A stretch of DNA of 64,000 nt, taken from the NCBI RefSeq assembly GCF_900111235.1, contig NZ_FOJI01000007.1:124001-188000 (forward strand). Direction: 5' to 3'. The stretch is from [Clostridium] fimetarium (lineage in GTDB: Bacteria > Bacillota > Clostridia > Lachnospirales > Lachnospiraceae). The number at the start of each line of letters is the position of its first letter. Position 1 is the stretch's first letter. The notes below the pieces were generated by a model that saw nothing but the letters and a program-made list of their open reading frames with translations, ran no database searches and had not been told where the DNA came from. The position numbers and the translations under genes are program-made. Shown one piece after another: positions 1-9,069 of this stretch.

Positions 1-81
1 GAGTTTGGTGGTGAAAATGATAGAGTTGAATTTAACGTGGCGAAAGATGGCATTGAATTAATTCTAAAAAAACATGATTAA
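1..81 (+). CDS. 3' end of an unidentified CDS (partial)
   Basis: The first 27 codons of the window form an open frame ending in TAA, reading EFGGENDRVEFNV and ending LILKKHD. Only the C-terminus is present, so no family can be assigned. The terminator-like hairpin 35 bp downstream supports this being the true end of a transcribed gene. Confidence 0.55.
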   Translation, partial: EFGGENDRVEFNVAKDGIELILKKHD

Positions 82-116
82 GGATAGTCTAGATTTATAA
101 TATATCTTAAATAAAT

Positions 117-160
117 AAAGTGGATAAGTGAATAAAATCATTTATCTACTTTATTTTTTT
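117..160 (+). terminator. Rho-independent terminator
   Basis: A stem of about 15 bp with G-U pairs (AAAGTGGATAAGTGA against TCATTTATCTACTTT) has a 6-nt loop and is followed by a run of T. It terminates the partial upstream gene and separates it from gltB. Confidence 0.75.
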
Positions 161-174
161 GGAAAGCAATCGTT

Positions 175-294
175 AATTTAGAAACAATTTGTTATAATAT
201 TAAGAATAGGGCATACTAAACAGAAAATAATAAAGAAATATTGATAAGTAAAATATTAAAAAAACCCCGAAAAGTGACACAATTTAGAAACAAT
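175..294 (+). repeat. Pair of 14-bp direct repeats in the gltB upstream region
   Basis: AATTTAGAAACAAT occurs exactly at 175-188 and again at 281-294, 106 bp apart, in the 360-bp gap before gltB. The spacing is close to ten helical turns, so paired operators are possible, but no regulator is identified. The rest of 161-368 is very AT-rich and shows no riboswitch that I recognise. Confidence 0.4.
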
Positions 295-368
295 AACGTA
301 AATTAATATTTAATTTACCAAATATATCAAAATAAATGTATTATCTGACAATTGTAAAAAAAAATATA

Positions 369-397
369 TTTACAAGCTTTTAAAAATAAGGTATATT
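369..397 (+). promoter_or_regulatory. Vegetative (sigma-A type) promoter for gltBD
   Basis: TTTACA (369-374), a 17-nt spacer, and TATATT (392-397). Transcription would start near 404 and leave a leader of about 38 nt before the gltB ATG, which has GAGGAG as its ribosome site. Confidence 0.6.
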
Positions 398-441
398 ATT
401 AAAAGCGTTAATCTAAATTTTCGATGAGGAGATAATCTATT

Positions 442-3400
442 ATGAAAAATGAAAATACACAATTAGGCCTTTATGATTCTAGGTTTGAACATGACAACTG
501 CGGTATTGGTGCTATTGTAAGTATAAAAGGTATCAAGACACATCAGACAGTTTCTGATGCACTAAAAATTGTTGAGAACTTAGAACATAGGGCAGGAAAA
601 GATGCAGAAGGAAAAACTGGCGATGGTGTTGGTATTATGTTACAGATATCACATAAGTTTTTCAAAAAAGCAGTGAAACCTTTAGATATTAATATAGGTG
701 AAGAAAGAGACTATGGCGTGGGTATGTTCTTTTTTCCACAAGATGAACTACAAAGAAACCAAGCTAAGAAGATGTTTGAAATTATCGTGGCAAAGGAAGG
801 CTTGAAATTCCTTGGTTGGAGAGAAGTTCCTACGGATACTACTATTTTAGGTAATAAAGCCATTGACTGTATGCCAACGATTATGCAGGCATTTATTAAG
901 AGACCCAAAAATGTAGAGCAGGGTTTGTCATTTGATAGAAGATTATATGTAGCAAGAAGAGTGTTTGAGCAAACAAGTGATAATACTTATGTAGTATCTC
1001 TTTCAAGCAGAACAATCGTATATAAAGGTATGTTTCTTGTTGGGCAGCTAAGGTCATTCTTTGAAGATTTAAGAAGTGAAGATTATGAATCAGCAATTGC
1101 AACGGTCCATTCAAGATTTAGTACAAATACAAATCCAAGTTGGGAACGTGCACATCCAAATAGAATTATTGTTCATAATGGTGAAATCAATACCATTAGA
1201 GGCAATGCAGATAGAATGATTGCACGTGAAGAGACAATGACATCAAAATATCTAAAAAGTGAAATGCACAAATTGATTCCTGTAGTGAATCCAACCGGAT
1301 CTGACTCTGCTAGACTTGATAATACATTGGAATTTTTAGTGATGAATGGAATGCCACTTCCTCTTGCAGTTATGATTACAATTCCAGAACCTTGGTCAGG
1401 TAACAAGAGTATGGAACTAGAAAGAAAAGATTTCTATCAATATTATTCAACAATGATGGAGCCATGGGATGGTCCAGCTTCAATCCTATTTTCAGATGGA
1501 GATATTATGGGAGCAGTTCTTGATAGAAATGGTCTTCGTCCTTCTCGTTACTATGTAACGAATGATGATTATCTGATTCTTTCATCAGAAGTTGGCGTAC
1601 TTAAAATTGATCCATCAAGAATCAAAACAAAAGAAAGATTAAGACCAGGAAAAATGCTTCTTGTAGATACAGTTAAGGGAAAACTTATCGATGATGAAGA
1701 ATTGAAAGGTTATTATTCAACAAGACAACCTTACGGTGAATGGTTAGACAGCAATCTTGTTCATTTACATGATTTATCTATTCCAAACAAAAAGGTGGAT
1801 GAATATACAAAGGAAGAAAGAGCGCGTATTCAAAAATCATTTGGCTATACGTATGAAGATCTAACAACTTCAATTCTTCCAATGGCGCGTAATGGTGCTG
1901 AAAGTATCGGAGCAATGGGTATTGATACTCCAATCGCAGTACTTTCTAATAGACATCAACCATTATTTAATTACTTTAAACAGTTGTTTGCACAGGTTAC
2001 AAATCCACCAATTGATGCAATTCGTGAAGAAGTTATTACATCCACAACGGTATTTATTGGACAGGCAGGAAACTTATTAGAGGAAAAAGCAGAAAACTGC
2101 AAGATGCTTAGAATTAACAATCCTATCCTTACAAGCACAGATTTGCTCAAAATCAAGACTATGAAAGTAGAAGGATTCAAAGTAGCAGTTATCCCAATTA
2201 CTTATTATAAGAACACATCACTTGCAAAAGCAATTGACCATTTATATATAGAAGCAGACAGAGCACATCATGAAGGTGCTAATATCCTTATTCTATCAGA
2301 CAAAGGAATTGATGAAAACCGTGTTGCTATTCCTTCACTCCTCGCGGTTTCAGCTATGCAGCAGCATTTGGTAAAGACAAAGAAGAGAACCAACGTATCA
2401 GTTATACTTGAAAGTGGTGAACCAAGAGAAGTACATCATTTTGCAGCATTGCTTGGATTTGGAGCAAGTGCTATTAATCCATATCTTGCGCAAGAAAGCA
2501 TAAAAGAGTTGATTGATCTTAAAATGCTTGATAAAGATTACTATGCAGCAGTAAACGACTATAATTCAGCAGTCATTCACGGAATTGTTAAGATTGCATC
2601 TAAGATGGGAATATCTACAATTCAGTCATATCAAGGTTCTAAGATATTTGAAGCAATTGGACTCAATCAAGCTTTGATAGATGATTACTTCACAGAGACG
2701 GTAAGTCGTATTGGTGGAATTGGCATAGAAGATATTCAAAATGACGTTGAAACACTTCACTCTAAGGCATTTGACCCATTGGGACTCTCAACAGATTTAA
2801 CACTTGACAGTTCAGGTAGTCATAAGTTTAGAAGTGGTAAAGAGGAACATATGTATAATCCACAAACAATACATTTGTTACAGTTAGCTGCTCGAACAGG
2901 AAATTATGAGACATTTAAGGAATATACTTCATTAATTAATAAAGAAACACAAGCAGAAAACCTTAGAGGTATGATTGAGTTCAAATATCCAAAGCAGGGT
3001 ATTTCAATAGATGAGGTTGAAAGCGTTGAGTCAATCGTAAAGAGATTTAAGACTGGAGCTATGTCATATGGCTCAATTTCACAAGAAGCGCATGAAACGT
3101 TAGCAATTGCCATGAATATGATTGGCGGTAAGTCTAATAGTGGTGAAGGTGGCGAAAGCTTAGAACGTCTTAAAATAGGACCTGATGGTTTAGACAAATG
3201 CTCAGCAATTAAGCAAGTTGCTTCAGGACGTTTTGGTGTTACATCAAAGTATCTTGTAAGTGCAAAAGAGATTCAAATCAAGATGGCACAAGGTGCAAAA
3301 CCAGGCGAAGGTGGACATCTTCCAGGTAAGAAGGTATATCCATGGGTTGCGAAGACTAGACATTCAACTCCAGGTGTAAGCCTTATTTCTCCACCACCTC

Positions 3401-4980
3401 ATCATGATATTTACTCGATTGAGGATTTAGCTCAGCTTATCTACGATTTGAAGAATGCAAATAAGAAAGCAAGAATTTCAGTTAAGCTTGTTTCAGAAGC
3501 TGGCGTAGGAACTGTAGCTGCTGGTGTTGCAAAAGCAGGTGCTCAGGTTATTCTTGTATCAGGTTATGACGGCGGTACTGGAGCGGCTCCAATAAGCTCT
3601 ATCCAAAATGCTGGACTTCCTTGGGAACTTGGACTCGCAGAAACACATCAGACACTGATTATGAATGGTCTTCGTAATAAAGTTATTATTGAAACAGATG
3701 GTAAGCTGATGAGTGGTCGTGATGTTGCAATCGCAGCGATGCTTGGCGCAGAAGAATATGGATTTGCTACAGCTCCACTAGTATCACTTGGTTGTGTAAT
3801 GATGAGAGTTTGTAATTTGGATACATGTCCAGTTGGTATTGCTACACAAAATCCAGAACTTAGAAAGAAATTTGCTGGTAAACCAGAATATGTTGTTAAC
3901 TTTATGAAATTTATTGCAGAAGAGTTAAGAGAATATATGGCGAAACTTGGATTCCATACTTTGGATGATATGGTTGGCAGAACAGATTTACTTACTGAAA
4001 AGAAAAATATTACGAATGGACATGCTTCAAGCCTTGATATTTCAAGAATTATTAATAATCCATTTGTAAAAGAGAGCGGTAAGATTGAATACAACCATAA
4101 AAATGTATATAATTTTGAACTTGAAAAAACGGTTGATGAGAAAATACTTCTTAAAAAATTCAAAGCTGCACTTGAGAACAAACAAAAGAGAAGTATTGAA
4201 GTAGATGTAACAAATACTGACCGTACTTTAGGAACTAACTTTGGTGCCGAAATCACTAGAATGTATGGTGATGATTTGGATGAAGATACATTTACAGTAA
4301 AATGTAACGGTAGTGGTGGACAGAGTTTTGGCGCATTTATTCCAAAGGGTCTTACACTTGAACTTGTAGGCGATAGCAATGATTACTTTGGTAAAGGGTT
4401 GTCAGGCGGTAAGCTAATTGTATATCCACCAAGAGGGATTTTGTTTAAAGAAGATGAAAATATTATAATTGGTAATGTCGCATTGTATGGCGCTACTAGT
4501 GGTAAAGCATTTATCAATGGTGTTGCTGGAGAGCGTTTCTGTGTACGTAACTCTGGAGCTACAGCTGTTGTAGAAGGTGTCGGCGATCACGGATGTGAAT
4601 ATATGACTGGTGGACGCGTTGTAATTTTAGGTAACACTGGTAAGAACTTTGCAGCAGGTATGAGCGGTGGTATTGCATATGTACTTGATGAAGATTCTAA
4701 TCTTTACAAGAAGCTAAACAAAGAACTCGTTTCATTTGAAGCAGTTACAGATAAGTATGATGTATTAGAACTCAAACAAATTATTACAGAGCATGTTGCT
4801 TATACAAATTCAAAGAAGAGTAAGATAATACTCGATAACTTTGCAGAATATTTACCGAAGTTCAAGAAAATAGTACCTCATGATTACAAACGAATGATGA
4901 TGACAATTGTTCAGATGGAAGAAAAAGGACTAAGTAGCGAACAAGCACAAATCGAGGCATTCTACGCTGTAACGAAATAA
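442..4980 (+). CDS. gltB: Glutamate synthase, large subunit
   Basis: GltB hydrolyses glutamine and passes the ammonia to 2-oxoglutarate, giving two glutamates; it is cytoplasmic. The 1512-residue length is normal for the bacterial alpha subunit. Cys20 in DNCGIGA should be the N-terminal nucleophile of the class II amidotransferase domain after a short propeptide is removed. The central and FMN-binding synthase domains follow, with the 3Fe-4S ligands Cys1118, Cys1124 and Cys1129 in GCVMMRVCNLDTC, then the glycine-rich GXGXG beta-helix domain at the C-terminus (NSGATAVVEGVGDHG). The ATG at 442 follows a strong GAGGAG box. gltD starts 23 bp downstream, so the two form an operon. Confidence 0.97.
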   Translation: MKNENTQLGLYDSRFEHDNCGIGAIVSIKGIKTHQTVSDALKIVENLEHRAGKDAEGKTGDGVGIMLQISHKFFKKAVKPLDINIGEERDYGVGMFFFPQDELQRNQAKKMFEIIVAKEGLKFLGWREVPTDTTILGNKAIDCMPTIMQAFIKRPKNVEQGLSFDRRLYVARRVFEQTSDNTYVVSLSSRTIVYKGMFLVGQLRSFFEDLRSEDYESAIATVHSRFSTNTNPSWERAHPNRIIVHNGEINTIRGNADRMIAREETMTSKYLKSEMHKLIPVVNPTGSDSARLDNTLEFLVMNGMPLPLAVMITIPEPWSGNKSMELERKDFYQYYSTMMEPWDGPASILFSDGDIMGAVLDRNGLRPSRYYVTNDDYLILSSEVGVLKIDPSRIKTKERLRPGKMLLVDTVKGKLIDDEELKGYYSTRQPYGEWLDSNLVHLHDLSIPNKKVDEYTKEERARIQKSFGYTYEDLTTSILPMARNGAESIGAMGIDTPIAVLSNRHQPLFNYFKQLFAQVTNPPIDAIREEVITSTTVFIGQAGNLLEEKAENCKMLRINNPILTSTDLLKIKTMKVEGFKVAVIPITYYKNTSLAKAIDHLYIEADRAHHEGANILILSDKGIDENRVAIPSLLAVSAMQQHLVKTKKRTNVSVILESGEPREVHHFAALLGFGASAINPYLAQESIKELIDLKMLDKDYYAAVNDYNSAVIHGIVKIASKMGISTIQSYQGSKIFEAIGLNQALIDDYFTETVSRIGGIGIEDIQNDVETLHSKAFDPLGLSTDLTLDSSGSHKFRSGKEEHMYNPQTIHLLQLAARTGNYETFKEYTSLINKETQAENLRGMIEFKYPKQGISIDEVESVESIVKRFKTGAMSYGSISQEAHETLAIAMNMIGGKSNSGEGGESLERLKIGPDGLDKCSAIKQVASGRFGVTSKYLVSAKEIQIKMAQGAKPGEGGHLPGKKVYPWVAKTRHSTPGVSLISPPPHHDIYSIEDLAQLIYDLKNANKKARISVKLVSEAGVGTVAAGVAKAGAQVILVSGYDGGTGAAPISSIQNAGLPWELGLAETHQTLIMNGLRNKVIIETDGKLMSGRDVAIAAMLGAEEYGFATAPLVSLGCVMMRVCNLDTCPVGIATQNPELRKKFAGKPEYVVNFMKFIAEELREYMAKLGFHTLDDMVGRTDLLTEKKNITNGHASSLDISRIINNPFVKESGKIEYNHKNVYNFELEKTVDEKILLKKFKAALENKQKRSIEVDVTNTDRTLGTNFGAEITRMYGDDLDEDTFTVKCNGSGGQSFGAFIPKGLTLELVGDSNDYFGKGLSGGKLIVYPPRGILFKEDENIIIGNVALYGATSGKAFINGVAGERFCVRNSGATAVVEGVGDHGCEYMTGGRVVILGNTGKNFAAGMSGGIAYVLDEDSNLYKKLNKELVSFEAVTDKYDVLELKQIITEHVAYTNSKKSKIILDNFAEYLPKFKKIVPHDYKRMMMTIVQMEEKGLSSEQAQIEAFYAVTK

Positions 4981-5003
4981 AAAAGACCGAAGGGAGATAC
5001 CAA

Positions 5004-6488
5004 ATGGGAAAACCAACTGGATTTTTAGAATATCAACGCGAGACTAGCGTAGAAATCAAACCAAAAGAAAGAATTAAAAATTATAAAGAATTCCATACTC
5101 CTCTTTCAGAAGAGAAACAGATGCTTCAAAGTGCACGTTGTATGGATTGTGGGGTACCTTTTTGCCAAGCAGGTATGACGATTAAGGGAATGACATCTGG
5201 TTGCCCAGTTAACAATCTGATTCCTGAGTGGAATGATTTAGTATACACAGGGAATTGGCAAGAGGCGTATAACCGTCTGAATAAAACAATTAACTTTCCT
5301 GAATTTACAAGTCGTGTATGTCCAGCTCTTTGTGAAGCCGCATGTACTTGTGGATTAAATGGTGAGCCAGTATGTGCAAAAGAGAATGAGAAGTCAATTA
5401 TTGAACGGGCATATAAAAATGGATGGGCAGCAGCAAAACCTCCTAAAGTTAGAACAGGCAAAAAAGTAGCTGTTATTGGTTCAGGTCCATCAGGACTAGC
5501 TGTTGCAGATCAATTGAATAAACGAGGACATTATGTAACTGTTTTTGAAAGATCAGACAGAGTGGGTGGACTCCTTAGATATGGAATTCCGAATATGAAG
5601 TTAGAAAAACATATCATCGATAGAAAAATAGATGTAATGAAACAAGAAGGCATTGAATTTGTTACAGATGCGAACATTGGTGGAGATATAAAAGCGAAAA
5701 AGGTAATGGACGAATATGATAGTGTTGTTCTTGCTTGTGGCGCTTCGAACCCTAGAGATGTTAGTGCTTTAGGAAGAGATGCTAAGGGTATTTACTTTGC
5801 AGTAGACTTTTTAAAAGCTACTACTAAGAGTTTACTTGATTCAGATCTTCAAGATGGTACTTTCATATCAGCAAAAGGGAAGAATGTTTTGGTTATCGGT
5901 GGAGGTGATACAGGAAATGACTGTGTTGGTACTTCAATAAGACATGGCTGCAAGTCAGTTGTTCAATTAGAAATGATGCCAAAAGCCCCTGATGCTCGTT
6001 TGGATAGTAACCCATGGCCACAATGGCCAAAAATTTCAAAAACAGATTATGGTCAAGAAGAAGCAATCTGTGTATTTGGCGAAGATCCTAGAGTATATGT
6101 AACTACCGTTAAAGAATTTATTAAAGATAAGAATGGCAATGTCTGCAAAGCAAAACTTGTGAAACTCGAATTTAAAAAAGACGAGAAGTCAGGCAGAATG
6201 ATAATGGCAGAAGTTGCTGGAAGTGAATATGATGTAGAAGCAGATCTTGTACTCATTGCAGCGGGATTTTTAGGAACTGAAAAATATGTTGCTGATGCAT
6301 TTGGCGTAGAACTGAACGAAAGAACGAACGTGAAAACTCAACCAGATCAATACAGCACAAATGTAAAAAAAGTATTTACAGCAGGAGATATGCATAGAGG
6401 TCAATCATTGGTTGTTTGGGCAATCAGAGAAGGCCGAGATGCTGCTAAGGAAGTTGATAAATATTTGATGGGATACACAAATCTTTAA
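5004..6488 (+). CDS. gltD: Glutamate synthase, small subunit
   Basis: GltD takes electrons from NAD(P)H through FAD and iron-sulfur clusters and delivers them to GltB. The N-terminal cysteine region includes Cys46, Cys49, Cys54 and Cys67, and a second group in CPALCEAACTCG supplies the remaining 4Fe-4S ligands. A Rossmann FAD site (VIGSGPSGLAVADQL) is followed by a second dinucleotide site for NADPH (VIGGGDTGND). The C-terminal FTAGDMHRGQSLVVWAI is typical of the family. The 494-residue length is normal. GGGAG lies upstream of the ATG. A long hairpin after the stop closes the gltBD operon. Confidence 0.97.
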   Translation: MGKPTGFLEYQRETSVEIKPKERIKNYKEFHTPLSEEKQMLQSARCMDCGVPFCQAGMTIKGMTSGCPVNNLIPEWNDLVYTGNWQEAYNRLNKTINFPEFTSRVCPALCEAACTCGLNGEPVCAKENEKSIIERAYKNGWAAAKPPKVRTGKKVAVIGSGPSGLAVADQLNKRGHYVTVFERSDRVGGLLRYGIPNMKLEKHIIDRKIDVMKQEGIEFVTDANIGGDIKAKKVMDEYDSVVLACGASNPRDVSALGRDAKGIYFAVDFLKATTKSLLDSDLQDGTFISAKGKNVLVIGGGDTGNDCVGTSIRHGCKSVVQLEMMPKAPDARLDSNPWPQWPKISKTDYGQEEAICVFGEDPRVYVTTVKEFIKDKNGNVCKAKLVKLEFKKDEKSGRMIMAEVAGSEYDVEADLVLIAAGFLGTEKYVADAFGVELNERTNVKTQPDQYSTNVKKVFTAGDMHRGQSLVVWAIREGRDAAKEVDKYLMGYTNL

Positions 6489-6499
6489 TAAAATGAATG

Positions 6500-6556
6500 A
6501 TTGAATGAAAAGAAATTCTATTCCTTTCGTAGGGGGTAGAATTTCTTTATTCAATT
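6500..6556 (+). terminator. Terminator after gltBD
   Basis: A long interrupted inverted repeat: ATTGAAT plus AAAGAAATTCTA pairs with TAGAATTTCTTT plus ATTCAAT around a 16-nt loop. It has no long T run after the outer stem, but the inner stem ends in TTTCTTTAT. Confidence 0.65.
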
Positions 6557-6662
6557 GGTTAATTGCTCTTATTATTATAAATCTTTACTGCTTGTATTTT
6601 AATGAATAATAATGTAGAATTAATAATAATATTGCGTTAAGATTTTGCACTGTGGGGGTGCA

Positions 6663-7820
6663 ATGTGGGGAAAAACGATGGGAGTTAGTTCGCATAAAGA
6701 AGAGGCGTTTAATAATGGTATTGATGAAATCAATGTTACAAGAGCATTGATTTCATCAGTTTTATTTAGCGTTGCAATTCCATTTATTGTTTTGATGAGC
6801 CACTTGTTTAAAGTGTTTGATTTGTTTGCGTGGGTTACATTACTTACTAGTGTATTGGCGGAATTATTTCAAATGGCATGTGTACTTATGCTGTATTTGT
6901 TATTGAAAAACAAGCAAATGGATAGGTACAAAACTGCATATGTTATGTATTATGGTACAACAATTGCAGCTATAATGTGTGCTGCTTCTATGGATATGAA
7001 CTATCACGGTAGCGAAGTTTTATATATAGCAGCATGTGCATATTTTATATTTGTACCTATATTTGATGAAAAAATAAGAACTTTCTTTATTGTTGGTCAG
7101 ACTATATTAATGGTTTCTTTGATATTAGTGTTGAATTTAAAGTTAAGATATCTATTTGATATTACAATTGTGCAACTGGGAACAGTATTTGTTTCAAAAT
7201 ATCAGTATAATCTCACGAAGAGAATAGAAGAAACTTCTAAAAATTTAAAAAGGAAAACACTATACTCAGAACAAGATGCATTGACTGGTTTAACCAACAG
7301 ACGTGGATTGAAAAAGAAGGCAGAACTAATATGGTCATATTGCCAACGCAAGAAGGTTCCAGTTGGTATAATCGCTTTGGATATCGACTTTTTTAAAAAA
7401 TATAACGACAAATTTGGGCATCTTGAAGGGGATAAGTGCCTTAAAGTTATTGCAGATACACTGAAAGAATCTGCTAAAAGAAGTTCTGATATTGTAACAA
7501 GAACAGGTGGCGAAGAATTCTTGGTTTTTGTTCAAGATATCACGCCAAAAGAGATTTTGTCGCTTGCACTTAGAATCAGAACAAATATTGAGAAGCAGTC
7601 TATTATACATGCGTATTGTGGGATTTCAAAATATGTTACAGTGAGTATGGGGATTTCCACAACGATACCAAAGTTTAATTATGAATTTAATGATTTATAT
7701 GATGAAGCAGATAGAGCACTGTATCAAGCTAAGAAAAATGGACGTAATTGTGTTGTCTTTGATGGCAATTTATATGGAAGAATAAAGGATGGAATGCCAC
7801 AGATAATTGGAATGGAATGA
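6663..7820 (+). CDS. Membrane-bound GGDEF diguanylate cyclase
   Basis: This protein should make cyclic di-GMP from two GTP. About five to six hydrophobic spans fill the first ~190 residues, followed by a linker and a GGDEF domain. The active-site loop reads GGEEF, and the metal and substrate segment is DIDFFKKYNDKFGHLEGD. An inhibitory I-site (RSSD) lies exactly five residues before GGEEF, so product feedback is expected. A frame opens at TTG 6645, but the ATG at 6663 with GGGGGTG five bases upstream is the better start; ATG 6678 is an alternative. A permease and cardiolipin synthase follow with ~30-bp gaps, suggesting one operon. The input signal is not evident. Confidence 0.9.
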   Translation: MWGKTMGVSSHKEEAFNNGIDEINVTRALISSVLFSVAIPFIVLMSHLFKVFDLFAWVTLLTSVLAELFQMACVLMLYLLLKNKQMDRYKTAYVMYYGTTIAAIMCAASMDMNYHGSEVLYIAACAYFIFVPIFDEKIRTFFIVGQTILMVSLILVLNLKLRYLFDITIVQLGTVFVSKYQYNLTKRIEETSKNLKRKTLYSEQDALTGLTNRRGLKKKAELIWSYCQRKKVPVGIIALDIDFFKKYNDKFGHLEGDKCLKVIADTLKESAKRSSDIVTRTGGEEFLVFVQDITPKEILSLALRIRTNIEKQSIIHAYCGISKYVTVSMGISTTIPKFNYEFNDLYDEADRALYQAKKNGRNCVVFDGNLYGRIKDGMPQIIGME

Positions 7821-7850
7821 TTTTATATAAATATAAGGGAGGATCTAGGA

Positions 7851-9038
7851 ATGAAAATGTCAAAAAATGATAGTAAGAATATTATCGTACTTGCATCTAT
7901 AGTTATAGGAATATATTGGATATCTCAGAATTTACAGTATGCTGGAACGTTTGTAGGTTGGCTTATGAATGTCATTTCCCCATTGTTGATTGCAGGAATA
8001 ATTGCATTTATAATTAATATTCCTATGACTAGATTTGAAAAAATTATTTCTAAACTATCTGGTAATAATAAGAAGATCGGAATATACAATCGAGGGATTT
8101 CATTAATATTATCTTTTTTTTCTATAATAGCACTTATTTCATTAATGCTAAGTATTGTAATACCAGAGGTATTAAATACATTCGCTCTTTTAGCGAGTGC
8201 TATACCGATAGGCTTTCAAAACGGAATTGATTGGGCAACACAATACAGTGATTTGTATCCGCAAGCAAAGACCTGGCTTGAACAACTTAACCCTGATTGG
8301 GTGAATATTGCACAACAAGTTTTCGATTATTCAAAAAGTGGTTTGTTTGGAGTCTTTGGAACAACATTTTCATTTATAACAACATTGGCTAACATTACAT
8401 TTACATTTATAATATCAATTATGATATCAATTTATATGTTGCTGAGTAAAGAAAAATTATTCAGTCAAACAAAAAGATTTATGGTTGCTTATTTCCCAGA
8501 AAAAATTAATAATAATATTTTACATATCGTGAATGTTGCGGACGAAGCATTTTCGAATTTTATCATTGGTAAGTGTATTGATGCAATTGTTGTGGGGCTA
8601 ATGTGTACTGGAGGTATGCTATTACTTCATATTCCTTATGCAGTGATGATTGGAGCAATAGTTGGCGTTACTGCACTCGTTCCTATTGTTGGTGGATATA
8701 TCGGCTTGATTATTGGAGCATTTTTAATCTTGATGGTAAGTCCGGTTCAAGCATTAAAATTTATAATATATCTGTTGATTATGCAGACGTTTGAGGGAAA
8801 TGTTATTTATCCCAAAATCATTGGAAATACAGTTGGATTGCCGCCTATGTGGATTTTGATTTCTGTTACGTTGGGTGGGACATTACTAGGAATTCCTGGA
8901 ATGCTTATTGGTGTGCCATTTGTTTCGACGATATACACTATTCTCGGTGAACATATCGATTATAGATTGAATAATAAGATAACTGTTGAACCAAATATTA
9001 CGGAAATTATATTAAATAAGAAAAATATGAAAAGTTAG
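7851..9038 (+). CDS. AI-2E family transporter (UPF0118/YtvI-like permease)
   Basis: A 395-residue polytopic membrane protein with about seven to eight hydrophobic spans and the family's C-terminal signature (EGNVIYPKIIGNTVGLPP, then GIPGMLIGVPFVSTIYTILGE). Members include AI-2 exporters and Na+/H+ antiporters, and the substrate cannot be told from sequence. The ATG follows AAGGGAGGATC. It lies 30 bp after the diguanylate cyclase gene and 31 bp before the cardiolipin synthase gene, so a role in envelope physiology is plausible but inferred. Confidence 0.9.
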   Translation: MKMSKNDSKNIIVLASIVIGIYWISQNLQYAGTFVGWLMNVISPLLIAGIIAFIINIPMTRFEKIISKLSGNNKKIGIYNRGISLILSFFSIIALISLMLSIVIPEVLNTFALLASAIPIGFQNGIDWATQYSDLYPQAKTWLEQLNPDWVNIAQQVFDYSKSGLFGVFGTTFSFITTLANITFTFIISIMISIYMLLSKEKLFSQTKRFMVAYFPEKINNNILHIVNVADEAFSNFIIGKCIDAIVVGLMCTGGMLLLHIPYAVMIGAIVGVTALVPIVGGYIGLIIGAFLILMVSPVQALKFIIYLLIMQTFEGNVIYPKIIGNTVGLPPMWILISVTLGGTLLGIPGMLIGVPFVSTIYTILGEHIDYRLNNKITVEPNITEIILNKKNMKS

Positions 9039-9069
9039 CGAGCATTTAGCAGAGCAGATTGGAATTAAT

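Noticed and set aside
3648-4379. A 243-codon open frame antisense to gltB
   Set aside because: It overlaps a conserved domain of gltB, lacks a ribosome site and has Ser/Leu-rich composition typical of antisense frames.
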